Assembly (NCBI RefSeq): GCF_001429295.1
Contig: NZ_LMJL01000007.1
Location: 360,550 to 424,549 of the forward strand
Origin: Flavobacterium sp. Root935
GTDB lineage: Bacteria; Bacteroidota; Bacteroidia; Flavobacteriales; Flavobacteriaceae
Direction of reading: 5' to 3'
Length of the DNA stretch: 64,000 nucleotides
Shown: piece by piece, positions 1-8,192 of the stretch
Numbering within the stretch: the first letter of the stretch is position 1
Layout of the letters: every line of letters begins with the position of its first letter
The notes under the pieces: model-generated
The model's database searches: none
Seen by the model: the letters and a program-made list of their open reading frames with translations, nothing else
What the model was told of the DNA's origin: nothing
Translations under genes and position numbers: made by a program

Positions 1-86
1 AAAAATTCCATACTCCAATTAATTTTAGTGAATAAAAAAAGATACGCGATAGCGCAGATTTTCAATCTGTTCCCGCAAAGATTATT

Positions 87-125
87 CCTCCGCTAGCATG
101 AGCGAGATGCTCGCGATAGCGGAGG
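87..125. repeat. Intergenic hairpin with 9-bp arms
   Basis: The arms cctccgcta (87-95) and tagcggagg (117-125) are exact reverse complements and enclose a smaller gagc/gctc stem. It sits at the left edge of the window, downstream of the minus-strand gene at 194-571, and is more G+C-rich than its surroundings. It could be a repeat-family member or part of a terminator for a gene left of the window. Nothing else is visible in 1-136. Confidence 0.5.
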
Positions 126-136
126 GATTTATAAAT

Positions 137-170
137 AAAAATCCCATTAACCAAAGCAAATGGGATTTTT
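137..170 (-). terminator. Rho-independent terminator after the DUF805 gene
   Basis: Arms aaaaatcccatt (137-148) and aatgggattttt (159-170) pair perfectly around a 10-nt loop. On the minus strand the hairpin follows the stop of the 194-571 gene and runs into a T tract. Confidence 0.8.
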
Positions 171-193
171 TTTAATTACAATTTTTAAAAAAA

Positions 194-571
194 CTAGTTA
201 AGATCTTTACCAATCTCGCTCATTTCTTCAAATCCATTTTTAGGATCTGCTCCGTATTCATTTGTTTTGTGTTCCCCTTCAGTACAAGCTAAAATTAAAC
301 TGTAGATAGGAATAAATAAATACCAGCCACTTTTACCAACATCATGCATCCTTCTAATTGCCACAGCAATTGACGGTATCATAACACCTAAGATAAATAT
401 TCCAGCTATAATTGAAAAGACAATTCCTACTCCAGGAATAAAGCTTAAAACATTAAGTAATAGATAGATTAAAATATTTAAAAGACCAAACATCCAGTAT
501 TCTTTTCTTCTTGCTCTTCCATTAAAGTTTGCGTAGTTTTCCAAAACTAATTTTTTGTACATTTCTAACAT
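194..571 (-). CDS. DUF805 family membrane protein
   Basis: A 125-residue inner-membrane protein of the DUF805 family. The family N-terminal signature NFNGRARRKEYW lies at residues 15-26, two or three hydrophobic segments follow (about 28-48 and 50-70), and the conserved RRMHDVGKSGW is at 73-83. A short polar tail with GEHKTNEYGADP follows the last hydrophobic stretch, as is usual in this family. The biochemical role of DUF805 proteins is unknown. A second in-frame ATG three codons in is an alternative start. It is a single-gene unit: it has its own terminator, and the TM2 gene upstream on the same strand has another. Confidence 0.9.
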   Translation of the reverse strand: MLEMYKKLVLENYANFNGRARRKEYWMFGLLNILIYLLLNVLSFIPGVGIVFSIIAGIFILGVMIPSIAVAIRRMHDVGKSGWYLFIPIYSLILACTEGEHKTNEYGADPKNGFEEMSEIGKDLN

Positions 572-724
572 AATAAAATCTTTATAATAATTCCCCTACT
601 CTTAAGGATTTTCAGTTACTCCATTAATTATTTTAACAAAATGCAAGATTACATGCTTAAGAATTTACGTACAGGACCTAAAAGTTTTTTTTATAACATT
701 AAAAGACATTTTTAGACATAAAAA

Positions 725-750
725 AATCCCATTCATTTCTGAATGGGATT
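725..750 (-). terminator. Terminator after the TM2 gene
   Basis: Arms aatcccattca (725-735) and tgaatgggatt (740-750) are exact reverse complements with a 4-nt loop, followed on the minus strand by a T run. It lies just past the stop of the TM2-domain gene. Confidence 0.8.
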
Positions 751-770
751 CTTAATATGATATGTTTTGC

Positions 771-1046
771 TTAAAACCAGCCTCTTTTACCAACTTGGTA
801 GGTTTGGTAAAACTCTTCATCTGATTTTGTCAAGTAAATGATTCCTTCGATAATTCCAATTATAGCTCCAATTCCGAACAAAAGCCCTAAAATAAGTTGA
901 ATGACGCCTTCTTTAGTATAACCAAGATAAAACTTATGAATTCCTAAGTAACCTAATAGAATCGCTAGAATTCCTGCAACTATTTTTTTGTTCTCTTGTT
1001 GATAACGCTGCGGATTATTCCAATCTTCTCTTTTTGTATTTTCCAT
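771..1046 (-). CDS. TM2 domain-containing membrane protein
   Basis: A 91-residue protein with one TM2 domain. A polar N-terminus (1-20) is followed by a first hydrophobic helix carrying GYLGIHKFYLG (32-42), which is the TM2 signature, and a second glycine/isoleucine-rich helix at about 47-70. The short tail ends in KRGWF. TM2 proteins are small two-pass membrane proteins without a settled function in bacteria. It is monocistronic by appearance, with a terminator at 725-750 and no same-strand gene close upstream. Confidence 0.9.
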   Translation of the reverse strand: MENTKREDWNNPQRYQQENKKIVAGILAILLGYLGIHKFYLGYTKEGVIQLILGLLFGIGAIIGIIEGIIYLTKSDEEFYQTYQVGKRGWF

Positions 1047-1204
1047 TTTATTCCCTTAAAGTTAATAATATTTTAAAATGCTCCAGATTATAAAACACTT
1101 AAAATGTTTCAATTACCTAAACAATATTATTAAAAATTAACAAATAAAGCTAATTAAAGTTAAGGGATTTACAAAAAAATAATCTTACAAAAATATGCAT
1201 TCAC

Positions 1205-2155
1205 TTATGCAACTTTGTAAACAGCCTTAATTTTATTGACTATAACCTGCGCTAAACGTTCGTGGCTTTCAAAAGTCCATCCTGCAATATGAGGAGTCAA
1301 TAAAACATTTTTTGCTTCCAGAAGATATTGAAACGCCTCTGGAGTATTTTTATCTTGAAAAAGTGTTTCGAAAGAAAGTTTCTCATACTCCAAAACATCC
1401 AAACCTGCTCCTAATACCTTTTTTACTTTCATAGCTTCAACTAAATCGGCCGTAACTATATTTTTACCGCGAGAAGTATTAATGATCCAAAATGGCTTTT
1501 TAAATGCGTTTATAAAATTTGTATTGACCATTTTATCCGTTTCTGGTGTCCATGGAAGATGAAGACTTAAAACATCTGCTTTTTCTTGTAATTCTGCTAA
1601 TGAAACTTGTTTAGCATTTTCGTCTCCAACATTATCCAAAATATCATAACATAAAACCTCAGTACCAAAACCTCGCAGTTTTTTAGCAAAAGCTTTTCCC
1701 ATATTTCCATAACCAATAATACCGACAGTTTTTAAATCTAGTTCATGACCTCGGTTGCTTTCTCGATTCCATTGACCCGCTTTAACTTCTGCATCGGCTT
1801 GGTTTAGATTATTAAATAGCGATAAAATAACGCCCAGCGAATGTTCTGCAACAGCGTTGCGATTACCTTCTGGAGCAGCAATAAGATGAATTCCTTTCGA
1901 AGAAGCATACTCACAATCAATGCTTTCCAAACCTGCGCCGACTCTTGCAATAAATTGCAACTTTGTTGCACGGTCTAAAAAAGTTTTATCAATCTTAAAA
2001 CGACTGCGAATTACGATGCCGTTATAATCTTGTATTTTTGCTTCTATTTCTTCTTTTGAAGATTTAAAATCAGCGTGATTTTCGAAACCTGCTTCTTCTA
2101 ATTGATTCCAAAGTATTGGATTATTGCTGTCGATATGAAGAATTTTTATACTCAT
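1205..2155 (-). CDS. D-2-hydroxyacid dehydrogenase (phosphoglycerate dehydrogenase-like)
   Basis: A 316-residue NAD-dependent D-isomer-specific 2-hydroxyacid dehydrogenase. The catalytic-domain segment RVGAGLESID is at 71-80, the Rossmann nucleotide loop GIIGYGNMG at 145-153, NTSRG with the substrate Arg229 at 226-230, GLDVLEYE at 251-258 with the catalytic Glu, and TPHIAGWT at 287-294 with the catalytic His289. It lacks the ACT domain of long serine-pathway SerA enzymes, so calling it 3-phosphoglycerate dehydrogenase is a family-level inference. It could reduce another 2-keto acid. No operon partner is adjacent, since the neighbour nhaA is divergent. Confidence 0.9.
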   Translation of the reverse strand: MSIKILHIDSNNPILWNQLEEAGFENHADFKSSKEEIEAKIQDYNGIVIRSRFKIDKTFLDRATKLQFIARVGAGLESIDCEYASSKGIHLIAAPEGNRNAVAEHSLGVILSLFNNLNQADAEVKAGQWNRESNRGHELDLKTVGIIGYGNMGKAFAKKLRGFGTEVLCYDILDNVGDENAKQVSLAELQEKADVLSLHLPWTPETDKMVNTNFINAFKKPFWIINTSRGKNIVTADLVEAMKVKKVLGAGLDVLEYEKLSFETLFQDKNTPEAFQYLLEAKNVLLTPHIAGWTFESHERLAQVIVNKIKAVYKVA

Positions 2156-2300
2156 TATTTTTCCAATTTTATACTAAACAAAAATACGGTTAATTTAATA
2201 TCGTAAACGTCCAAAGGCGCAAAGTTTTTATACTGATTTATTTCAGGAATACGGAATATAAACTTGGAGTCTTTTGTGACTTGGCGACTAAACTTTTTTA

Positions 2301-2334
2301 TTGGTCAGATTTTTTCTAACTTTGAAAATACAAG
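2301..2334 (+). promoter_or_regulatory. Bacteroidota-type promoter for nhaA
   Basis: TAACTTTG at 2327-2334 matches the -7 consensus TAnnTTTG, with TTG at 2301-2303 at a 23-bp spacing. It places the transcription start near 2340, so translation must begin downstream of it. Confidence 0.6.
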
Positions 2335-2375
2335 GATTGCATAAATCCATCTCTAAATCTTCAGAATTCTCCGAA

Positions 2376-3521
2376 ATGAAATTAACCAAAACCTTTACCG
2401 CTTTTTTTGAAAATGAAAAATCAGGAGGAATTATCTTGCTCTTTGTCACGATTTTATCTCTTTATCTGGCCAATTCTTCTTTTCAAATACACTATACAGA
2501 ATTTTGGGAAAGAGAAATTGCCGGACATTCAATAACAGATTGGATTAACGACGGCTTAATGACGATTTTCTTTCTGTTAATCGGATTGGAATTGGAACGC
2601 GAAATTTATCACGGTGAATTATCGAACATAAAGAATGCTTCGTTACCTATAATGGCTGCTTTTGGCGGAATGCTTGTTCCGGCTGCAATTTTCCTCGTTT
2701 TAAATTACGGAACTACAACCCAAAATGGAGCTGGAATTCCGATGGCAACAGATATTGCTTTTGCAATTGGGATTTTATCGCTTCTAGGAAATAAAGTTCC
2801 TGCTTCCTTAAAAGTATTTTTAACGGCGCTTGCTGTTATTGATGACTTGGGCGCTATTATAGTAATTGCCATTTTTTACACAACCTCCATCTCATTTCTA
2901 AATCTTGGAATCGCTCTGGCAATCTGGGGTTTTCTTTTTGTTTTAAATCGAATGAAAATTCACAATTTGATTCCGTATATCATTGGAGGAATTGTAATGT
3001 GGTACTTTATGCTCAATTCTGGAGTTCACGCTACAATAACGGGCGTCATTTTAGCATTTGTAATTCCGTTTGGAGATGGAAGCGAGAAAACATCTTCATA
3101 CAAACTACAGCATTTTCTGCACAAGCCGGTAGCCTTTTTTATTTTGCCTTTATTTGCTGTAGCCAATACTGCGCTCACAATTACCGAAAATTGGCATGAA
3201 GGATTGAACCATGCGAATACTTACGGGATTATTCTTGGACTTGTAATTGGCAAACCGCTGGGAATTTTACTTTTCTCTTCTGTTGGTGTAACGGCGGGGT
3301 TATGTGTTTTGCCCAAAAACTTAAAATGGGCTCATATTTTAGGTGCCGGAATGCTCGGCGGTATTGGTTTTACTATGTCGATCTTTATAACTGTTTTGGC
3401 TTTTAAAAATCCTGAAATAATTGTTTTTTCTAAAATAGCGATTCTTATTGCCTCTTTTCTAGCTGGACTTTTGGGTTTTGTTTACTTAAAATATATTTTA
3501 AATAAAAACACAGCAATCTAA
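2376..3521 (+). CDS. nhaA: Na+/H+ antiporter NhaA
   Basis: The inner-membrane Na+/H+ antiporter that exports sodium in exchange for protons. I take the ATG at 2376 (381 residues, starting MKLTKTFTAFF). The frame stays open further upstream, but the promoter at 2301-2334 lies there and the 25 extra residues are unlike the family. The ion-binding motif ATDIAFAIG holds Asp126 and AVIDDLGA holds Asp156-Asp157, equivalent to Asp133/163/164 of the E. coli protein. About 11-12 hydrophobic segments are visible and GVHATITG is conserved. A lipoprotein gene follows after 10 nt and is probably co-transcribed. Confidence 0.95.
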   Translation: MKLTKTFTAFFENEKSGGIILLFVTILSLYLANSSFQIHYTEFWEREIAGHSITDWINDGLMTIFFLLIGLELEREIYHGELSNIKNASLPIMAAFGGMLVPAAIFLVLNYGTTTQNGAGIPMATDIAFAIGILSLLGNKVPASLKVFLTALAVIDDLGAIIVIAIFYTTSISFLNLGIALAIWGFLFVLNRMKIHNLIPYIIGGIVMWYFMLNSGVHATITGVILAFVIPFGDGSEKTSSYKLQHFLHKPVAFFILPLFAVANTALTITENWHEGLNHANTYGIILGLVIGKPLGILLFSSVGVTAGLCVLPKNLKWAHILGAGMLGGIGFTMSIFITVLAFKNPEIIVFSKIAILIASFLAGLLGFVYLKYILNKNTAI

Positions 3522-3531
3522 TCTAATCGTT

Positions 3532-4038
3532 ATGAGTAAAACTCGCTTTTTTTTCCTGCTGATTTTCTATTTTGGACTGCTGTCCTGCAATCAGAAAACA
3601 GAAAAGATTTCTTCTGAGAAAAATTTGAAAGAAGAAATAAATGTATCAAAAGTAAATTCTAAAGATGAAATTGAAGGAACTTACACAGATTCTGGCGATT
3701 GTAATATTTCGCTGATCATTTCAAAAATTAAAAATGATTATCAATATGTTTTTAAAACAAGTGTTCGAACTTTAAAAGGAAAAGCGACTTACTCACATAG
3801 TAGTTCTGGTGAAAACTATTTAACTCTAGAAGGAATTCAGTGGGATGAATACGAAGGCGACATCAGTAATGAAAACGAAAATGATTCGATTCCTGCAAAA
3901 GAATTGGAAATCCCAGTTGGAATTGATGCTTTATATGTAAAAGACACTTTAACGATTCAAAATTACGGGAATGCGATGAATTCGTATACCAAGATTTCTG
4001 AATGCGGTTTGAAGTATATTCAGCTTATTAAGAAGTAA
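3532..4038 (+). CDS. Putative lipoprotein
   Basis: A 168-residue protein with a type II signal peptide: a hydrophobic N-terminus and the lipobox GLLSC with Cys19 as the lipidated residue. The mature part is polar, with a Glu/Lys-rich linker and then a compact beta-rich region from about residue 48 (EGTYTDSG) to the end that contains one Cys pair candidate. I do not recognise a named domain. It starts 10 nt after nhaA and likely shares its transcript. The small cytochrome gene follows after a 40-nt gap. Confidence 0.8.
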   Translation: MSKTRFFFLLIFYFGLLSCNQKTEKISSEKNLKEEINVSKVNSKDEIEGTYTDSGDCNISLIISKIKNDYQYVFKTSVRTLKGKATYSHSSSGENYLTLEGIQWDEYEGDISNENENDSIPAKELEIPVGIDALYVKDTLTIQNYGNAMNSYTKISECGLKYIQLIKK

Positions 4039-4078
4039 AAAATTCCAATTTTTAAATTCCAATTTTAAATGTAGGCGA

Positions 4079-4495
4079 GTGAATAGAATTCGACAAATAT
4101 TATTTATTTCAATTTCTTCTATAATTGTATTGGTTGGAATAATCTTCTATGAAATAAAGACATATAAAGCATCTGAAAACTGGTATTGTCAAACACCTAT
4201 TCCTACTTTTTGTGGCACTGCAAACTTATCTGAAAATCAAGAAAAAGGAAAAGAAATATTCAATTCAAATTGTGCTGCTTGTCATAAACTAGATGTCAGA
4301 AGTGCTGGACCAGCATTACGTAATGTAGATTCGATTGTTTTTATGAAATGGATAATCAATAAAAATCATAAAATCGATAGTGCAAAAATTGAAAATTTGG
4401 GATTAGATTATCACAGAACAAAATTCACAGAATACGTAAAAGAAAAAGAAATCGCCTTAATAATAGAATATTGTTCAACGAAAAAAGACTATTAA
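4079..4495 (+). CDS. Small membrane-anchored c-type cytochrome
   Basis: A 138-residue protein with an N-terminal membrane anchor (about 7-25) and a single cytochrome c domain facing the periplasm. The haem-binding motif is CAACH (Cys65, Cys68, His69), followed by the usual SAGPAL loop at 75-80. It uses a GTG start at 4079; no in-frame ATG is available before the haem motif. The usual C-terminal MP motif that provides the sixth ligand is not evident. A His at 112 (DYHRTKF) sits roughly where it would be. Cys37 and Cys45 near the anchor are extra. Likely a minor electron-transfer protein; the partner is unknown. Confidence 0.8.
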   Translation: MNRIRQILFISISSIIVLVGIIFYEIKTYKASENWYCQTPIPTFCGTANLSENQEKGKEIFNSNCAACHKLDVRSAGPALRNVDSIVFMKWIINKNHKIDSAKIENLGLDYHRTKFTEYVKEKEIALIIEYCSTKKDY

Positions 4496-4575
4496 TATCT
4501 AAAGCAAAAAAATCCCAAACCCCAATGATAAAATTGGAATTTGGAATTTAAAAATATTTGGAATTTCTTTAAAAC

Positions 4576-5352
4576 CTACCCTTTGATTTGCTTCAAAGAA
4601 GTCTTAATCCCTTTAATTAATGATGAGCTGAAACCATTATGCTCCATTTCATTTAAACCGACAATTGTACAGCCTTGCGGCGTTGTTACACGATCGATTA
4701 ATTGTTCTGGATGCACTTTCTCTTCTAAAAGCATTTTCGCAGCACCTTTTACGGTTTGAGCAGCAATTGCTAGAGCGGTATTAGAATCAAATCCTATCTC
4801 GATTCCCGCCTGCATAGAAGCACGAATATAACGTAATGCATACGCAGTACCGCACGCGCCTAAAACAGTCGCTGCATCCATTAATTTTTCGTCTATAACA
4901 GGAGCTGTCCCTAAATCTTGGAATAAGTCCACAATTGGTGAAGCATTTGCCGCATATTTTTCTGGGAAAGAAATACAAGTTGCCGATTCTCCAAACTGCG
5001 CTGCAATATTTGGCATAATTCGAACAACAGGATATTCGTTATTTGTTTTAGACTGTAAAACATCAAGCGATAATCCGCTGACTGCCGAAGCAATTGTCTT
5101 ATTTTGAATAACTGGCAGAATTTCAGCCAAAACGGTATCTACTTGATACGGTTTTATGGTTAAAATCACTACATCAGCTTCTTGAATATTATGTTTGTTA
5201 TCGTTAGAAACTGCAATTCCGTATTCTGTTAAATATTGAATACTTGCTGTGTTTCTTCTTGTAACGGTAACTTGGTTGTTTTTTGAAAATTTAGCGATTC
5301 CCAAGGCAATAGAAACCCCAAGGTTTCCTCCTCCAATAATATGTACTTTCAT
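4576..5352 (-). CDS. proC: Pyrroline-5-carboxylate reductase
   Basis: Catalyses the last step of proline synthesis, the NAD(P)H-dependent reduction of 1-pyrroline-5-carboxylate. The 258-residue length is typical. The N-terminal dinucleotide loop IIGGGNLG is at 5-12, IKPYQ at 66-70, RIMPN at 111-115, the C-terminal helical dimerisation region begins with VLGACGTAYALRYI at 163-176, and the signature TTPQGCT is at 223-229. The GACG version of the usual SGSGP segment seems to be a lineage variant rather than damage. Monocistronic on the minus strand, 112 nt downstream of mgtE. Confidence 0.93.
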   Translation of the reverse strand: MKVHIIGGGNLGVSIALGIAKFSKNNQVTVTRRNTASIQYLTEYGIAVSNDNKHNIQEADVVILTIKPYQVDTVLAEILPVIQNKTIASAVSGLSLDVLQSKTNNEYPVVRIMPNIAAQFGESATCISFPEKYAANASPIVDLFQDLGTAPVIDEKLMDAATVLGACGTAYALRYIRASMQAGIEIGFDSNTALAIAAQTVKGAAKMLLEEKVHPEQLIDRVTTPQGCTIVGLNEMEHNGFSSSLIKGIKTSLKQIKG

Positions 5353-5464
5353 TCTTCTTGGTTTGAATTTATGATGAACTGATTAACAGTATATTTTCCG
5401 CCTGTAAATTACGCAGTTTTTAGAGATCTTAAATCACTGTAAACGGCTAATTTGTGGCAAAAAT

Positions 5465-6814
5465 CTAAAATCCAAGAATCAAATTGGCCACGCCGAAGTA
5501 AAGCATAATTCCGAATACATCGTTTGTGGTTGTGATAAATGGACCAGTCGCAATTGCGGGGTCAATTTTATTTTTATTCAAGAAAAGCGGTACCAAAGTT
5601 CCTAAAGTGGCTGCAAATAAAATCACTACAATCATCGAAATCGAAATTGCAAAGCCCACTAAATACTGCTGATACATGACAGAATGATAGCCTAAAAGCA
5701 ATAATGAGATTATACTTCCCGAAATCATAGAAACGGTAATTTCTTTGGTAAAGTAAGCACGGCTAAAATCTTTTAAAGTTCCGTTTGCCAAACCTTGCAC
5801 AACGATTGCCGAAGCCTGAACTCCGATATTTCCTGCGGTTGCCGAAAGCAAAGGCACAAAAATGATTAAAGTAGAATATTTTTGAAACGTTGCTTCGTTT
5901 CCTTTTAAAACAAAAGAAGCTACAATTTCAATCACCATTCCAATTAAAAGCCAAGGTAAACGTGCTTTTGTTAATTCATAAACGCTGTCATTCGATTCAA
6001 CGTCCTGCGTAATACCCGCCGCTAATTGGTAATCTTTATCAGCTTCTTCCTTGATTACGTCTACGATATCGTCAATAGTAATTCTTCCTACCAAACGACC
6101 TAATTCGTCCACAACCGGAATCGCCTCTAAGTCATATTTCTGCATGATACGAGCAACCTCAACGTCTTCTGTATCAACATTTACAAAATTTAATTTTCGG
6201 ATGTAAACTTCTCCAATCTGAGTTTTGGTAGAAGAAGTCAGCAGATCTTTAAGAGAAAGTCTTCCTTTCAGTCGGTTTTCATCATCCACGACATAAATAG
6301 AATGAACTCTAGAGACATTTTCTGCCTGAATTCTCATTTCTTTAACGCAGGTCAAGACGTTCCAGTTTTCATTTACTTTTACAAGCTCTTTTCCCATCAA
6401 ACCACCAGCCGTGTTTTCGTCGTAACGCAAAAGATCAACAATGTCTTTGGCGTGTTCAACGTCATTCAGCTCTGAGATTACCTCTGCTTTTATTTCTTGT
6501 GAAAGTTCAGCGATAATATCGGCAGCATCGTTGGTTTCAAGCTCATCAAGCTCTTCTGCAATTTCTTTTGGTGAAAGTCGGCTTAAGATATTCTCACGCA
6601 GATCTTCTTCTAATTCTAGAAGAATTTCGGCTGTTTTATCACTATCTAAAACCTTAAAGATATAAGTGGCCTCGTCGAAATCTAATTCGTCTAAGATTTC
6701 GGCAATATCAGCGTGGTGCATATCATTAAGTAAAACTTCAAGTTCGTTGTCGTTTTTCTTATTGATTAGTTCTTCTAACTGATGTATAAATTCTCTACTA
6801 ACTTTGAACTCCAT
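5465..6814 (-). CDS. mgtE: Magnesium transporter MgtE
   Basis: A 449-residue Mg2+ channel/transporter. Domains in order: an acidic N-terminal helical MgtE_N domain (about 1-130, ending in [11 protein letters not shown] at 131-141), a tandem CBS pair (about 140-255) that senses cytoplasmic Mg2+, a linker helix, and a five-helix transmembrane domain from about 285. The pore-region motif [14 protein letters not shown] is at 322-335. Asp432 in TTTNDVFG matches the metal-binding Asp of the Thermus protein. Its first codons overlap the 3' end of rsmA by 17 bp, so the two are translationally coupled in one transcript. Confidence 0.95.
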   Translation of the reverse strand: MEFKVSREFIHQLEELINKKNDNELEVLLNDMHHADIAEILDELDFDEATYIFKVLDSDKTAEILLELEEDLRENILSRLSPKEIAEELDELETNDAADIIAELSQEIKAEVISELNDVEHAKDIVDLLRYDENTAGGLMGKELVKVNENWNVLTCVKEMRIQAENVSRVHSIYVVDDENRLKGRLSLKDLLTSSTKTQIGEVYIRKLNFVNVDTEDVEVARIMQKYDLEAIPVVDELGRLVGRITIDDIVDVIKEEADKDYQLAAGITQDVESNDSVYELTKARLPWLLIGMVIEIVASFVLKGNEATFQKYSTLIIFVPLLSATAGNIGVQASAIVVQGLANGTLKDFSRAYFTKEITVSMISGSIISLLLLGYHSVMYQQYLVGFAISISMIVVILFAATLGTLVPLFLNKNKIDPAIATGPFITTTNDVFGIMLYFGVANLILGF

Positions 6815-7583
6815 CGGTTTCTATTTTTAGAGTTAGTTCAATAAATTCATCGACGCTAAGCTGCTCCGGACGTTTATCAAAGATAGTGTCTTCTCGCAAT
6901 TTGTCTGATAAATTTAATGTTTTCAAACTGTTACGTAATGTTTTTCGTCTCTGCTGAAAAGCGGTTTTTACAACTGTAAAAAATAGCCTTTCGCTGCAAG
7001 GAAGACTGTAATCTTCCTTTCGGGTCATTCTCATCACACCCGACTTAACCTTGGGCGGAGGAATAAAAACGTTTTCATCAACCGTAAACAGATACTCTGT
7101 AATATAGAAAGCCTGAGCTAAAACTGATAATATTCCGTACGTTTTTGAGCCTTTCTTTTCGCAGATACGCTCAGCAACTTCTTTCTGAAACATTCCAGAA
7201 AACTCTGGAATCTGATGTTTAAGATCTAAAGTCCTAAAAACAATCTGTGAAGAAATATTGTACGGAAAGTTTCCAATTATAGCAAACTGTTTGTCTTGGT
7301 AAACTTCATTTATATTGTACTTCAGGAAATCCTGAGAGATAATTTTGTCTTTTAATTTTGGATAATGTGCGTCCAAATACGCTACAGATTCGGTATCGAT
7401 TTCTATAACATGCGTCGTAATTGGCTTTTCAAGCAAATACTTAGTAAGCACACCCATCCCTGGTCCTATTTCTAAAACCTCATCGTACCCTTTCAGACTT
7501 AAAGTGTCAGCGATAGCTTTTGCTACGCTTTCGTCTTTAAGAAAGTGCTGTCCTAAATGTTTTTTGGCTTTTACTTTTTCCAT
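6798..7583 (-). CDS. rsmA: 16S rRNA (adenine1518/1519-N6) dimethyltransferase
   Basis: RsmA/KsgA dimethylates two adjacent adenines in helix 45 of 16S rRNA during late 30S assembly. 261 residues, usual length. [11 protein letters not shown] at 7-17 is the family N-terminus, EIGPGMG at 38-44 is SAM motif I, and NFPYNISS at 105-112 is the catalytic N6-adenine motif IV (NLPYN in most homologues). It overlaps mgtE at its 3' end by 17 bp. The 187-bp spacer upstream contains an 18-bp perfect palindrome at 7679-7696. Confidence 0.95.
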   Translation of the reverse strand: MEKVKAKKHLGQHFLKDESVAKAIADTLSLKGYDEVLEIGPGMGVLTKYLLEKPITTHVIEIDTESVAYLDAHYPKLKDKIISQDFLKYNINEVYQDKQFAIIGNFPYNISSQIVFRTLDLKHQIPEFSGMFQKEVAERICEKKGSKTYGILSVLAQAFYITEYLFTVDENVFIPPPKVKSGVMRMTRKEDYSLPCSERLFFTVVKTAFQQRRKTLRNSLKTLNLSDKLREDTIFDKRPEQLSVDEFIELTLKIETDGVQS

Positions 7584-7678
7584 TTTATATCTTGTTTGCC
7601 GCGAGGGCGCAAAAGTATTCTTTTTGCTGTAAAGGCACTAAGAAACAAAGCTTTATTTTTGTGCTTTTTTTGCCACAA

Positions 7679-7696
7679 TCCCGATAGCTATCGGGA
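7679..7696. repeat. 18-bp perfect palindrome
   Basis: TCCCGATAGCTATCGGGA is fully self-complementary. A related hairpin (tcccga/tcggga) lies at 17827-17842. It sits in the spacer between a DUF4286 gene and rsmA, both on minus, and is probably a dispersed palindrome of this genus rather than a terminator, because no T tract follows. Confidence 0.6.
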
Positions 7697-7770
7697 CAAA
7701 GACACAAATATTTAGTTTTTTCTTCTAAATTATAATACTAAAAACTGCGACTGTGACTGTAAACTAAAAC

Positions 7771-8082
7771 CTAGTGTTCCGAAATAACTTCTAATTCTGT
7801 TCTGAAAGAAAGCATTTTATCCGCAAATAACCCCAAAGCTTCTCTGTGAAATTCTGGTTCATCTTCGATATAAAACTTATCCAAAGTTTCTTTGCTGTCT
7901 GTTACATATTGAACCGAATATGTAATTCCGCCCATTTCTTCTTCAACCAAAACTTTTACAATTCTGGCCGATGAAAATTTATTAGTAGCCAGAATTTCTG
8001 GTATGTGTTTTTCCTGCATCCATTTTAGCCATTGGTCGTGAACGCTTTCGTGTATGTTTGTGGTAACGTTGTAAATAATCAT
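7771..8082 (-). CDS. DUF4286 family protein
   Basis: A 103-residue soluble protein matching the DUF4286 family, which is conserved in Bacteroidota and has a ferredoxin-like (dimeric alpha/beta barrel type) pattern. MIIYNVTTNI at the start, HDQWLKWMQEKHIPEIL at about 15-31 and a C-terminal FRTELEV are the family marks. The function is unknown. It sits between a TPR protein and rsmA on the same strand. A cytoplasmic location is inferred from the lack of a signal or hydrophobic segment. Confidence 0.85.
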   Translation of the reverse strand: MIIYNVTTNIHESVHDQWLKWMQEKHIPEILATNKFSSARIVKVLVEEEMGGITYSVQYVTDSKETLDKFYIEDEPEFHREALGLFADKMLSFRTELEVISEH

Positions 8083-8192
8083 TTTTTTCTAAGGTTCTGA
8101 GATGCTAAGGTTCTGAGTTTTTTCTCTAAACCTAAAATAATCTCATTATTAATTCTTTTCAGTTTGGAATTTGGAATTTAAAATATTAGAAT

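Noticed and set aside
2301..2375. Upstream TTG start for nhaA
   Set aside because: The codons lie in and just after the promoter; the ATG at 2376 gives the normal N-terminus.
4576..5352. Damaged active site in ProC (GACG instead of SGSGP)
   Set aside because: The rest of the helix and the TPQGCT signature are intact, so it looks like a lineage variant.
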